A stretch of 64,000 nt of DNA from contig NC_067207.1 of the NCBI RefSeq assembly GCF_026262505.1, positions 16,274,082-16,338,081 of the forward strand. Reading direction: 5' to 3'. A program made the translations under genes and the position numbers. The stretch comes from Trichomonas vaginalis G3 (taxonomy: Eukaryota > Parabasalia > Trichomonadida > Trichomonadidae). Within the stretch, counting starts at the first letter, position 1; each line of letters opens with the position of its first letter. Positions 15,001 through 26,890 of the stretch are shown here, in pieces. A model generated the notes under the pieces. The model had not been told where the DNA came from, ran no database searches, and saw nothing but the letters and a program-made list of their open reading frames with translations.

Positions 15001-18000
15001 TGCTGCTGCTGGACTTCTTCTTGTCGGCAACATCCTTAAGCTTGTCTTCGAGGTCTTCTAACTTCTTCTTGAGCTCATCGATCTGATCTTCATCATTCTT
15101 AGCCTTTTCTTCGAGATCATCGACACGCTTGTTGAGATCATTGACATCGTTAAGAGCGTCGGTTGGGTCGATGTCGCGGGTGGCACAAACAACTGGAACA
15201 TCATTGGCCTCGTCTTTATCAACTGGTGTATCGGCAAGCTTCTTCTCGAGATCGTCAACGCGCTTGGCAAGCTCTGCAAGAGCTGGTGTGTCTTCGTTCT
15301 CGAGGGCCTTGAGGGCGGCTTGGGCGGCTGGGCTGATGACTTCTTCTTCGTCACCCTTGTCCTCGCCCTTGTCGCTGGAGCTGCTGCTGCTGCTGCTGGA
15401 CTTCTTCTTGTCGGCAAGCTCCTTAAGCTTGTCTTCGAGATCGTCGACCTTCTTCTTGAGATCGTCGGCATCCTTGGCCTTCTCTTCGAGATCGTCGACC
15501 TTCTTCTTGAGATCGTCGGCATCCTTGGCCTTCTCTTCGAGATCGTCGACCTTCTTCTTGAGATCGTCGGCATCCTTGCCTTCTCTTCGAGATCGTCGAC
15601 CTTCTTCTTGAGTTCGGCAACTTCGGCTGGGTCGGCCTTGGCTTCGTCTTCGTCCTTGCCGGAGCAAACAACTGGGCATCCTCGGCGGCGGACTCGGCAA
15701 CTGGTGTATCGGCAAGCTTCTTCTCGAGATCGTCAACGCGCTTGGCAAGCTCTGCAAGAGCTGGTGTGTCTTCGTTCTCGAGGGCCTTGAGGGCGGCTTG
15801 GGCGGCTGGGCTGATGACTTCTTCTTCGTCACCCTTGTCCTCGCCCTTGTCGCTGGAGCTGCTGCTGCTGCTGGACTTCTTCTTGTCGGCAAGCTCCTTA
15901 AGCTTGTCTTCGAGATCGTCGACCTTCTTCTTGAGATCGTCGGCATCCTTGGCCTTCTCTTCGAGATCGTCGACCTTCTTCTTGAGATCGTCGGCATCCT
16001 TGGCCTTCTCTTCGAGATCGTCGACCTTCTTCTTGAGATCGTCGGCATCCTTGGCCTTCTCTTCGAGATCGTCGACCTTCTTCTTGAGTTCGGCAACTTC
16101 GGCTGGGTCGGCCTTGGCTTCGTCTTCGTCTTGCCGGAGCAAACAACTGGGGCATCCTCGGCGGCGGACTCGGCAACTGGTGTATCGGCAAGCTTCTTCT
16201 CGAGATCGTCAACGCGCTTGGCAAGCTCTGCAAGAGCTGGTGTGTCTTCGTTCTCGAGGGCCTTGAGGGCGGCTTGGGCGGCTGGGCTGATGACTTCTTC
16301 TTCGTCACCCTTGTCCTCGCCCTTGTCGCTGGAGCTGCTGCTGCTGCTGGACTTCTTCTTGTCGGCAAGCTCCTTAAGCTTGTCTTCGAGATCGTCGACC
16401 TTCTTCTTGAGTTCGGCAACTTCGGCTGGGTCGGCCTTGGCTTCGTCTTCGTCCTTGCCGGAGCAAACAACTGGGGCATCCTCGGCGGCGGACTCGGCAA
16501 CTGGTGTATCGGCAAGCTTCTTCTCGAGATCGTCAACGCGCTTGGCAAGCTCTGCAAGAGCTGGTGTGTCTTCGTTCTCGAGGGCCTTGAGGGCGGCTTG
16601 GGCGGCTGGGCTGATGACTTCTTCTTCGTCACCCTTGTCCTCGCCCTTGTCGCTGGAGCTGCTGCTGCTGGACTTCTTCTTGTCGGCAAGCTCCTTAAGC
16701 TTGTCTTCGAGATCGTCGACCTTCTTCTTGAGATCGTCGGCATCCTTGGCCTTCTCTTCGAGATCGTCGACCTTCTTCTTGAGATCGTCGGCATCCTTGG
16801 CCTTCTCTTCGAGATCGTCGACCTTCTTCTTGAGTTCGGCAACTTCGGCTGGGTCGGCCTTGGCTTCGTCTTCGTCCTTGCCGGAGCAAACAACTGGGGC
16901 ATCCTCGGCGGCGGACTCGGCAACTGGTGTATCGGCAAGCTTCTTCTCGAGATCGTCAACGCGCTTGGCAAGCTCTGCAAGAGCTGGTGTGTCTTCGTTC
17001 TCGAGGGCCTTGAGGGCGGCTTGGGCGGCTGGGCTGATGACTTCTTCTTCGTCACCCTTGTCCTCGCCCTTGTCGCTGGAGCTGCTGCTGCTGCTGGACT
17101 TCTTCTTGTCGGCAAGCTCCTTAAGCTTGTCTTCGAGATCGTCGACCTTCTTCTTGAGTTCGGCAACTTCGGCTGGGTCGGCCTTGGCTTCGTCTTCGTC
17201 CTTGCCGGAGCAAACAACTGGGGCATCCTCGGCGGCGGACTCGGCAACTGGTGTATCGGCAAGCTTCTTCTCGAGATCGTCAACGCGCTTGGCAAGCTCT
17301 GCAAGAGCTGGTGTGTCTTCGTTCTCGAGGGCCTTGAGGGCGGCTTGGGCGGCTGGGCTGATGACTTCTTCTTCGTCACCCTTGTCCTCGCCCTTGTCGC
17401 TGGAGCTGCTGCTGCTGCTGGACTTCTTCTTGTCGGCAAGCTCCTTAAGCTTGTCTTCGAGATCGTCGACCTTCTTCTTGAGATCGTCGGCATCCTTGGC
17501 CTTCTCTTCGAGATCGTCGACCTTCTTCTTGAGATCGTCGGCATCCTTGGCCTTCTCTTCGAGATCGTCGACCTTCTTCTTGAGTTCGGCAACTTCGGCT
17601 GGGTCGGCCTTGGCTTCGTCTTCGTCCTTGCCGGAGCAAACAACTGGGGCATCCTCGGCGGCGGACTCGGCAACTGGTGTATCGGCAAGCTTCTTCTCGA
17701 GATCGTCAACGCGCTTGGCAAGCTCTGCAAGAGCTGGTGTGTCTTCGTTCTCGAGGGCCTTGAGGGCGGCTTGGGCGGCTGGGCTGATGACTTCTTCTTC
17801 GTCACCCTTGTCCTCGCCTTGTCGTGGAGCTGCTGCTGCTGCTGGACTTCTTCTTGTCGCAAGCTCCTTAAGCTTCTCTTCGAGATCGTCGACCTTCTTC
17901 TTGAGATCGTCGGCATCCTTGCCTTCTCTTCGAGATCGTCGACCTTCTTCTTGAGATCGTCGGCATCCTTGGCCTTCTCTTCGAGATCGTCGACCTTCTT

Positions 18001-21000
18001 CTTGAGTTCGGCAACTTCGCTGGTCGGCCTTGGCTTCGTCTTCGTCCTTGCCGGAGCAAACAACTGGGGCATCCTCGGCGGCGGACTCGGCAACTGTGTA
18101 TCGCAAGCTTCTTCTCGAGATCGTCAACGCGCTTGGCAAGCTCTGCAAGAGCTGTGTGTCTTCGTTCTCGAGGGCCTTGAGGGCGTTGGGCGGCTGGGCT
18201 GATGACTTCTTCTTCGTCACCCTTGTCCTCGCCCTTGTCGCTGGAGCTGCTGCTGCTGCTGGACTTCTTCTTGAGATCGTCGGCATCCTTGGCCTTCTCT
18301 TCGAGATCGTCGACCTTCTTCTTGAGTTCGGCAACTTCGGCTGGGTCGGCCTTGGCTTCGTCTTCGTCCTTGCCGGAGCAAACAACTGGGGCATCCTCGG
18401 CGGCGGACTCGGCAACTGGTGTATCGGCAAGCTTCTTCTCGAGATCGTCAACGCGCTTGGCAAGCTCTGCAAGAGCTGGTGTGTCTTCGTTCTCGAGGGC
18501 CTTGAGGGCGGCTTGGGCGGCTGGGCTGATGACTTCTTCTTCGTCACCCTTGTCCTCGCCCTTGTCGCTGGAGCTGCTGCTGCTGCTGCTGGACTTCTTC
18601 TTGTCGGCAAGCTCCTTAAGCTTGTCTTCGAGATCGTCGACCTTCTTCTTGAGATCGTCGGCATCCTTGGCCTTCTCTTCGAGATCGTCGACCTTCTTCT
18701 TGAGTTCGTCGGCATCCTTGGCCTTCTCTTCGAGATCGTCGACCTTCTTCTTGAGTTCGGCAACTTCGGCTGGGTCGGCCTTGGCTTCGTCTTCGTCCTT
18801 GCCGGAGCAAACAACTGGGGCATCCTCGGCGGCGGACTCGGCAACTGGTGTATCGGCAAGCTTCTTCTCGAGATCGTCAACGCGCTTGGCAAGCTCTGCA
18901 AGAGCTGGTGTGTCTTCGTTCTCGAGGGCCTTGAGGGCGGCTTGGGCGGCTGGGCTGATGACTTCTTCTTCGTCACCCTTGTCCTCGCCCTTGTCGCTGG
19001 AGCTGCTGCTGCTGCTGGACTTCTTCTTGTCGGCAAGCTCCTTAAGCTTGTCTTCGAGATCGTCGACCTTCTTCTTGAGATCGTCGGCATCCTTGGCCTT
19101 CTCTTCGAGATCGTCGACCTTCTTCTTGAGTTCGTCGGCATCCTTGGCCTTTCTTCGAGATCGTCGACCTTCTTCTTGAGTTCGGCAACTTCGGCTGGGT
19201 CGGCCTTGGCTTCGTCTTCGTCCTTGCCGGAGCAAACAACTGGGGCATCCTCGGCGGCGGACTCGCACTGGTGTATCGGCAAGCTTCTTCTCGAGATCGT
19301 CAACGCGCTTGGCAAGCTCTGCAAGAGCTGGTGTGTCTTCGTTCTCGAGGGCCTTGAGGGCGGCTTGGGCGGCTGGGCTGATGACTTCTTCTTCGTCACC
19401 CTTGTCCTCGCCCTTGTCGCTGGAGCTGCTGCTTGCTGCTGGACTTCTTCTTGTCGGCAAGCTCCTTAAGCTTGTCTTCGAGATCGTCGACCTTCTTCTT
19501 GAGATCGTCGGCATCCTTGGCCTTCTCTTCGAGATCGTCGACCTTCTTCTTGAGATCGTCGGCATCCTTGGCCTTCTCTTCGAGATCGTCGACCTTCTTC
19601 TTGAGATCGTCGGCATCCTTGGCCTTCTCTTCGAGATCGTCGACCTTCTTCTTGAGATCGTCGGCATCCTTGGCCTTCTCTTCGAGATCGTCGACCTTCT
19701 TCTTGAGTTCGGCAACTTCGGCTGGGTCGGCCTTGGCTTCGTCTTCGTCCTTGCCGGAGCAAACAACTGGGGCATCCTCGGCGGCGGACTCGGCAACTGG
19801 TGTATCGGCAAGCTTCTTCTCGAGATCGTCAACGCGCTTGGCAAGCTCTGCAAGAGCTGGTGTGTCTTCGTTCTCGAGGGCCTTGAGGGCGGCTTGGGCG
19901 GCTGGGCTGATGACTTCTTCTTCGTCACCCTTGTCTTCGCCCTTGTCGCTGGAGCTGCTGCTGCTGCTGGACTTCTTCTTGTCGGCAAGCTCCTTAAGCT
20001 TGTCTTCGAGATCGTCGACCTTCTTCTTGAGATCGTCGGCATCCTTGGCCTTCTCTTCGAGATCGTCGACCTTCTTCTTGAGTTCGTCGGCATCCTTGGC
20101 CTTTCTTCGAGATCGTCGACCTTCTTCTTGAGTTCGGCAACTTCGGCTGGGTCGGCCTTGGCTTCGTCTTCGTCCTTGCCGGAGCAAACAACTGGGGCAT
20201 CTCGGCGGCGGACTCGGCAACTGGTGTATCGGCAAGCTTCTTCTCGAGATCGTCAACGCGCTTGGCAAGCTCTGCAAGAGCTGGTGTGTCTTCGTTCTCG
20301 AGGGCCTTGAGGGCGGCTTGGCGGCTGGGCTGATGACTTCTTCTTCGTCACCCTTGTCCTCGCCCTTGTCGCTGGAGCTGCTGCTGCTGCTGGACTTCTT
20401 CTTGTCGTCGAGATCCTTGAGCTTGTCTTCGAGATCGTCGACCTTCTTCTTGAGATCGTCGGCATCCTTGGCCTTCTCTTCGAGATCGTCGACCTTCTTC
20501 TTGAGTTCGTCGGCATCCTTGGCCTTCTTCTTCGAGATCGTCGACCTTCTTCTTGAGTTCGGCAACTTCGGCTGGGTCGGCCTTGCTTCGTCTTCGTCCT
20601 TGCCGGAGCAAACAACTGGGGCATCCTCGGCGGCGGACTCGGCAACTGGTGTATCGGCAAGCTTCTTCTCGAGATCGTCAACGCGCTTGGCAAGCTCTGC
20701 AAGAGCTGGTGTGTCTTCGTTCTCGAGGGCCTTGAGGCGGCTTGGGCGGCTGGGCTGATGACTTCTTCTTCGTCACCCTTGTCCTCGCCCTTGTCGCTGG
20801 AGCTGCTGCTGCTGCTGGACTTCTTCTTGTCGGCAAGCTCCTTAAGCTTGTCTTCGAGATCGTCGACCTTCTTCTTGAGATCGTCGGCATCCTTGGCCTT
20901 CTCTTCGAGATCGTCGACCTTCTTCTTGAGTTCGTCGGCATCCTTGGCCTTCTCTTCGAGATCGTCGACCTTCTTCTTGAGATCGTCGGCATCCTTGGCC

Positions 21001-21690
21001 TTCTCTTCGAGATCGTCGACCTTCTTCTTGAGATCGTCGGCATCCTTGGCCTTCTCTTCGAGATCGTCGACCTTCTTCTTGAGTTCGGCAACTTCGGCTG
21101 GGTCGGCCTTGGCTTCGTCTTCGTCCTTGCCGGAGCAAACAACTGGGGCATCCTCGGCGGCGGACTCGGCAACTGGTGTATCGGCAAGCTTCTTCTCGAG
21201 ATCGTCAACGCGCTTGGCAAGCTCTGCAAGAGCTGGTGTGTCTTCGTTCTCGAGGGCCTTGAGGGCGGCTTGGGCGGCTGGGCTGATGACTTCTTCTTGT
21301 CACCCTTGTCCTCGCCCTTGTCGCTGGAGCTGCTGCTGCTGCTGGGCTTCTTCTTGTCGGCAAGCTCCTTAAGCTTGTCTTCGAGATCGTCGACCTTCTT
21401 CTTGAGATCGTCGGCATCCTTGGCCTTCTCTTCGAGATCGTCGACCTTCTTCTTGAGATCGTCGGCATCCTTGGCCTTCTCTTCGAGATCGTCGACCTTC
21501 TTCTTGAGATCGTCGGCATCCTTGGCCTTCTCTTCGAGATCGTCGACCTTCTTCTTGAGTTCGGCAACTTCGGCTGGGTCGGCCTTGGCTTCGTCTTCGT
21601 CCTTGCCGGAGCAAACAACTGGGGCATCCTCGGCGGCGGACTCGGCAACTGGTGTATCGGCAAGCTTCTTCTCGAGATCGTCAACGCGCT
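1..21690 (-). repeat. Nested tandem repeat array inside the coiled-coil gene
   Basis: Three levels of repetition are visible. The lowest is a 51-bp subrepeat coding VDDLEEKAKDADDLKKK, present zero to about five times per unit (five subrepeats near 13650-13880 and 19470-19700, none in several units). The middle level is a unit of roughly 320-480 bp that ends in a variable CTG run coding six to nine serines; I estimate about 50-55 units. The top level is alternation of two main unit types, one with PVVCSGKDEDEAKADP and one with PVVCATRDIDPTDALND, plus older-looking variants near the left edge. GC content is far above the flanking DNA. The right boundary with unique coding sequence is sharp, near 21690. 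Confidence 0.95.
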
Positions 21691-22813
21691 TAATAGTATC
21701 TTTGATCTTTTCTAATAAATCATCATCTAATATCTTTAATGTTGTTTGAGCTGCAGTACTAATAAAACCTTCATCATCGTTCAATTCTATTTCTGATTCA
21801 TCACTAGTAGTGCTGCTGCTACTACTTGAATCTTCATTCATCTTTTGTTCCAATTCGTTTAATTTATTCTTTAATTTTTCAACATCTTCATCTTTCTTCT
21901 CATCTGGTTTATTATTTTCTAAGTTCTTTAATTGAGCTTGTAACTTTTGAATTTCATCATTTAATTTCTTAACTTCATCATCTTTTTCGCGTTTAATATC
22001 ATCAATCTTGTTTTCTAATTCATTCAACTTATTATCATTGTCATTTAAGTCGATATCACGTGTTGCGCATACAACTGGAATGTCATCTGCTTCCTTTTCT
22101 TTTTCTTCATTCATTCCTTCCATTAATTTCTTTAAATCATCGATTTGCTTTTGTAAATCCTTATTTTTGTCGTTTAATTTCTTTAATTCATCGATTTGAT
22201 TTTGTAAATCTTTATCTTCATTATCTAATTTCTTGCAATCTTCTTGTTGTTGTTGCTTGCAATCATCAATTTTTGAATCTAAATCATTGCATTTGTTTTC
22301 AATTAAGTCTCTTAATTCTTTAAGTTTATCTTCAACTTCCTTATTTACTAATTCTGTCAAGTTATTATTCGTATTTTGAACATTTTGATTGTAATTTTCA
22401 ATAACTGTTAAATTATCTGTCTTGAGTTCATTGACAATAGTTTCGAGATATGTAACTTTTTCTTTGATGATTACAGTATCGTCAGTTACTTGCTGGCGAA
22501 AAGTAGCTGACTCTTCTTGTAATGCTTCGATTAATTCGTAAACTTCATCCAACTTTGGCATTTTATCTTCAATTTTCCTGTTAATATTATTATCTAAATC
22601 GCCCATTGATTGGCCGATCATTTCTTTAATTTTCATAATTTCATTATTGACATAGCTTGTTAATCTTGTTTGGGAATCATCGATTCCATCAACTTTTTCT
22701 TGTAATTTTGTATATTCATCATCTTTTGCGTTCTTTAAAACAATCTTCTGTAGAGTATTATATTTTTTCTCTAATTGTCCTAGACGAGATGAAATATCTT
22801 CACTCGTTGACAT
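1..22813 (-). CDS. Giant repetitive coiled-coil protein, 3' end off the window
   Basis: The ATG is at 22813. The first ~370 codons (to about 21691) are AT-rich, unique and strongly heptad-patterned, with Asn-, Lys- and Glu-rich coiled coil throughout. They include a divergent first repeat unit (a PVVCATRDID motif, a Ser/Thr run, then an ISTAAQTTLKIL-like segment). The reading then enters ~21.7 kb of near-identical units whose consensus order is PVVCS or PVVCA, a charged coil, a poly-Ser run, an acidic block, ISPAAQAALKAL and a VDDLEKKL coil. No signal peptide or membrane segment is visible, so a cytoplasmic or cytoskeletal filament-like role is plausible but inferred. The frame is interrupted by many single-base indels, the first near 21299, so the continuous product cannot be read directly. 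If these are assembly errors the protein exceeds 7,000 residues and is still open at base 1. I do not recognise a named family. Confidence 0.8.
50..5863 (-). repeat. Higher-order duplications of variant units
   Basis: A block with a distinctive older-looking unit begins at 301 and recurs at 1774, 2920 and 5602, giving offsets of 1473, 1146 and 2682 bp. The 1473 and 1146 offsets differ by 327 bp, about one unit. This indicates segmental duplication and unequal exchange of multi-unit blocks, not only single-unit slippage. In this part the encoded serine blocks are followed by SDNSDDED- or SDSED-type acidic stretches and by ISPAAKTTLKIL, closer to the unique N-terminal first unit than the homogenised units further right. 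Confidence 0.85.
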
Positions 22814-23115
22814 CTCTAAATTTTATAGCCTGACTAACGGTTATTTTTATTCGCGTGATCTGAATAAAATATAAAATTCGATTTTTCAAAGAGATTTTTG
22901 ACATTTTATATACTCTATAGTATAGATAAATATTCTTAAATATTAATTTTACGGTTAAGACCATGTACTTTTCAAGTTTTATCATCCAGAATAAATTAGA
23001 ATCTTGAAGATAGTAAATGTGTTCATTTTTAAATATATCGACATTTTTCAATATTAAAACAAAATTGAAATGAATATTCGGAGATTCACTTTTTCTGAAT
23101 AACTTTGCAAATTAC

Positions 23116-23167
23116 CTCAGACTTTTCAGAGGATTGAGTTGGAACTCAATCCTCTGAAAAGTCTGAG
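23116..23167. repeat. Perfect 25-bp inverted repeat (hairpin)
   Basis: Two 25-bp arms, 23116-23140 and 23143-23167, are perfect reverse complements separated by only two bases (GG). The arm begins CTCAGACTTTTCAGAGG. Such a long perfect palindrome stands out in this AT-rich DNA. It lies about 300 bp upstream of the coiled-coil gene start. It could be a folded-back mobile element remnant or an RNA or cruciform hairpin; nothing decides between these. Confidence 0.9.
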
Positions 23168-23952
23168 TTAATTTTTAGTCTCTACACTATTTCAATATAA
23201 GCTCCATTTTTAAACAGTTTTTAAAAATCGAGCATTGAGAAGTGTGATGAAACTTTTGAATTCATTTTCAAAATTCACAATTATTTTCATTGTAATAAAT
23301 TTTATAATCTTATATTCAATTAATTATATTCTATAAATTTAAAATTGAATTTGATAATTTTGAGACCAAACTATTATTCAATGTTTGGGTTTCAATATTA
23401 TCGAATGAACTTAATTTATATCAAACAAATATAATTTCCAATTTTGAATATTTTCGGGTTTTTTTTTTCAAACCAATTATTTCTTATACTATCATTATAT
23501 TTGGATATGTAAAAAAAATCATAATAGTGATAACAAAAATTTCTCACTTCTTGATTTGCAAAAAAATTCATTGCAATAATGTTGTTCAATTATATGATTC
23601 ATATTTTCTATCACTTCTATTCAAACTAACTCAGTTTATTATTTTTCAAATTCATATTTTAATGTTAAATTAAAACTTATCTTGTTTTAATCAAAACATT
23701 GTCATTTTAAATCGATATCTATTTATCATGGATTTGAAATTATTGTCTGACGTTTTTATTTCATTTTAATGCTTAATATCTAAACAGTTTATTATATCAG
23801 CAAAAAATCTTTATTTATTGAAAATACATAAAACATTATTTTGTTTTCATATTTCAAACTTTTCAACCAATATATATAATTTGAAATTCCTGTAAACAAA
23901 TTTCCACAGCATTTTTAACAATATTTTGAAAAAAAAGAAAAGGGGTTGTATT

Positions 23953-23981
23953 ATTGTCGTCTGGCGGTTTTAGACGACAAT
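23953..23981. repeat. Inverted repeat of ATTGTCGTCT
   Basis: Arms 23953-23962 (ATTGTCGTCT) and 23972-23981 (AGACGACAAT) are perfect complements with a 9-base loop. The same half-site occurs as a larger palindrome at 27766-27802. Confidence 0.85.
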
Positions 23982-24996
23982 GCGAATCTCAGGATTGGTG
24001 TGCTTTTTAACTAAATTATTTATATGGTTTAAATAAGCAATATTTATATAAATATTTCATATAGTTATTAAGGATATATAACATATTTTTACAAATAATA
24101 TATTATGAATATCTTCAAAACATATTTTTAACCTATAAAATCATGCGGACATATTGTAAATAAGCTATATATTCAAATACAATTCTTCACATAGCAAGAA
24201 ATAGCTTTATTATTCTGAAATAAATATCGCATTTTATCAATTTGTTGTTCTTTATGATTTGATCTTCTCATGCATTAATATAGCATATGACCTATATGTT
24301 TTTTATAGAATTATAGGTAAAATTTGGTATATGCACCCTTTAAAATGTGTATTTATAGCACAAATTCATTTATTTTTCATGATATCAATAGTTGCGTTTT
24401 CCTAACCAATAATTCTTATTTCTTTATGTTTAAACTAATTGGCAATATAAATGGAAATATGTTATATAATATTATCTTAGTTAAATAGATTTTAATATAA
24501 TATTACCTTAGAAAATGATATATAATTTTGCTCATGAACATCATTTTTGTATACCATTAATTGAGTTATTCCAACGCATAAGGCAAGAATCAATTAATTT
24601 TAATTAGCTAAATAATTAATAATAGTGATTCTATGAATGGTAAAAATGGTTGTGTCGCGTATTTTGGTGGTAAATATTCATAATAATATTAATTTATTTA
24701 TTTTAAAATTTTATTAATTCTAATCTCTATATTGCTCTAAATATCAATAATAGTTTATTAAAGGCATTATAATATACAAATGCAAACACAATTAAACAAT
24801 ATCTCGTAATTCCCCTTTTTAAGATATGTATCCAAGTTTCTATCGTTGTTTCTTGAATATATATATATCAAAGATATGAATAGCGCTGGTTTTGTGATTG
24901 CATAAACAACTTATATATCAATATACTCAGTATAAGTGCATATATACATGGTATAATTTGGTTGTCCACCGAATGTATGCTCATATGGTGGATTAC

Positions 24997-25331
24997 TTGC
25001 ACTTTTTTTCTTTGATGCAAATGTGTCAGATACAATTCCTGATTTGCTCATACAGGTGCAGGGTCCTAGTGATAGACCCTGCAAATACATGAGCAAATCA
25101 GGAAAAACTTGCACTTTTTTTCTTTGATGCAAATGTGTCAGATACAATTCCTGATTTGCTCATACAGGTGCAGGGTCCTAGTGATAGACCCTGCAAATAC
25201 ATGAGCAAATCAGGAAAAACTTGCACTTTTTTCTTTGATGCAAATGTGTCAGATACAATTCCTGATTTGCTCATACAGGTGCAGGGTCCTAGTGATAGAC
25301 CCTGCAAATACATGAGCAAATCAGGAAAAAC
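24997..25331. repeat. Three tandem 111-112-bp units, each a long hairpin
   Basis: Units begin with TTGCAC at 24997, 25109 and 25221, and the array ends near 25331. Copies are almost identical, differing mainly in the length of a T run. Each unit holds a two-part stem-loop: outer arms CCTGATTTGCTCAT and its complement (25038-25051 with 25089-25102 in unit 1), and inner arms GCAGGGTC and GACCCTGC around a short loop. Open frames across the array exist only because the unit length and sequence allow them; they show no protein-like features. Confidence 0.92.
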
Positions 25332-26077
25332 TTGCAATTGATCTGAAGAATGTGAATCTAGCCTTATATTTCAGAAAATGATTTTATATTTGCAAGGAAT
25401 GAGCATCATCCTATGCAAAGGTAAACTCATTTTAGAAAAATTTCTTTTTTTTTGGAAATGATTATTCTCAAATTCTATCTAAAACTCTCAATTAATAATC
25501 ATATTCTCATTTAAACCTAGGGCTGTACAAAATCGAGAAAAACATTGCCGTGCGGTAATATAGGGTCAAAACTATTGATGTGGCGGTAAAATCACGGTAA
25601 TTCACGGAAAGCTATATGCGAAAATTTGAAATTATACAAAATCGAGCGAAACACTTTTAAATAGGTTGTTCTCGTATTTAAAATACTATTCCCAGATTTA
25701 TTGTCGTCAGAATATTTCCAAATTTTTGCCGATTTACAAAAAATGATTTACAAAGCATATTTTTTAATCTAAAAAATTCCTAAAAAATTCCTAAAAAAAG
25801 GAACCGGTGTGCGGAAACCTCGGTAAATTACCGCGGTTCCCGTTGGGACTGCCATATTTAAACCATATATAACATTACTTTATAAATCTAGATTTTTCCA
25901 AATTCTTAATTTTCATATGAAATTTATAATTTTTTATTTTAAATTCAGAATTTTGAATTTTTTTTTGGAAATTTTTATTTAATTTTATGTTTATTTTATT
26001 ATATTCTTTATATATAACAATTTTTTCAAGTTTATTTTTTCAATATATACGATAATTATTAATTCAATTTTTAAACA

Positions 26078-26130
26078 AATGTTTTGATGGGACGAGCTTA
26101 AAGATCATAGGCTCATCCCATCAAAACATT
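26078..26130. repeat. 20-bp inverted repeat at the edge of the GC-rich array
   Basis: Arms 26078-26097 and 26111-26130 are complementary apart from one position (a G:T pair in RNA), with a 13-base loop. It directly precedes the array of about 120-bp units and may mark its boundary. Confidence 0.85.
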
Positions 26131-26140
26131 CACTTAAAAA

Positions 26141-26890
26141 CTCTGGCCTTCATCGAGGCCAGAGTTCACAATTCATATCCTCGAAGCCATGTTCCTCGAC
26201 GGTCGTCCTCATTAGGCACGATCCGAGAGGAACTTGGCTCTGAATGAAACTCACAAGCTCTGGCTTCAGGAAGGGCCAGAGCTTCGCAAAGCATCCTCGG
26301 GGCCGGTTTCCTCAAAGGCCGCCCTGATTCGGGCGGTCGGAGAGGATTCCAGTCCCGAGAGAACGTCCCTACGAAGCTCTGGCCTTATCAGAGGCAAGCG
26401 CCTGCAAGATCAATCCTCAGGGCTGAGTTTTTCCATCTTCGTCATCATGGTAGATGATCTCGTGAGAACTCGGCCCTGAAAGACTTCATATTACAGGTCC
26501 TGGCCTCATGAGAGACCAGAACTTCGCAAATAATGCTCAGAGCCGGCTTTCTCAAATGCCGCCATGATCTATGGCGGCAGGTGAGGAATCTGGCCCTAAA
26601 AACATATTATTACGAAGCTCTGGCCACAATGGAGGTCAGAGCCTGCAAGATCAATCCTCAGGATCGAGGTTGAGGGAGATCGTCCGCATCATTGACGATC
26701 TCCTATCATCTCGATCCTGAAAGACTTAAAAATGCAGGATCTGACCTCTACAGATGCTACAACCTCGCTTACAGTTCTCAGAGCCAGCTTTCTCAAATGC
26801 TGCCATGATCTATGGCGGCAGGAGAGGAATCTGGCCCTGAGAACGGACTATTACGAAGTTTTGGCCACAGTAGGGACCAGTTCCTGAAAA
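26141..26890. repeat. GC-rich array of six to seven ~120-bp self-complementary units
   Basis: Units start near 26141, 26258, 26377, 26498, 26618, 26739 and 26859, with spacings of 117-121 bp. Each begins with a variant of CTCTGGCC...GGCCAGAG that pairs with itself, followed by a second longer stem with CTCRGRGCYG on one side and CTGGCCCTGA-like sequence on the other. Units alternate: those at 26258, 26498 and 26739 share ACTTCGCAAA-type joints and a GCCGCC...GGCGGC inner stem, while those at 26377 and 26618 share CTGCAAGATCAATCCTCAG. The true period is therefore a ~240-bp dimer. Stems are kept while loops and bases differ, which suggests structure matters. No protein is supported. Confidence 0.85.

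Noticed and set aside
22008-22323. Plus-strand ORFs opposite the coiled-coil N-terminus
   Set aside because: Antisense shadows of the real minus-strand gene.
24997-25331. CRISPR-like spaced repeats
   Set aside because: The whole 112-bp unit is repeated, with no unique spacers, in a eukaryotic genome; it is a simple tandem hairpin array.
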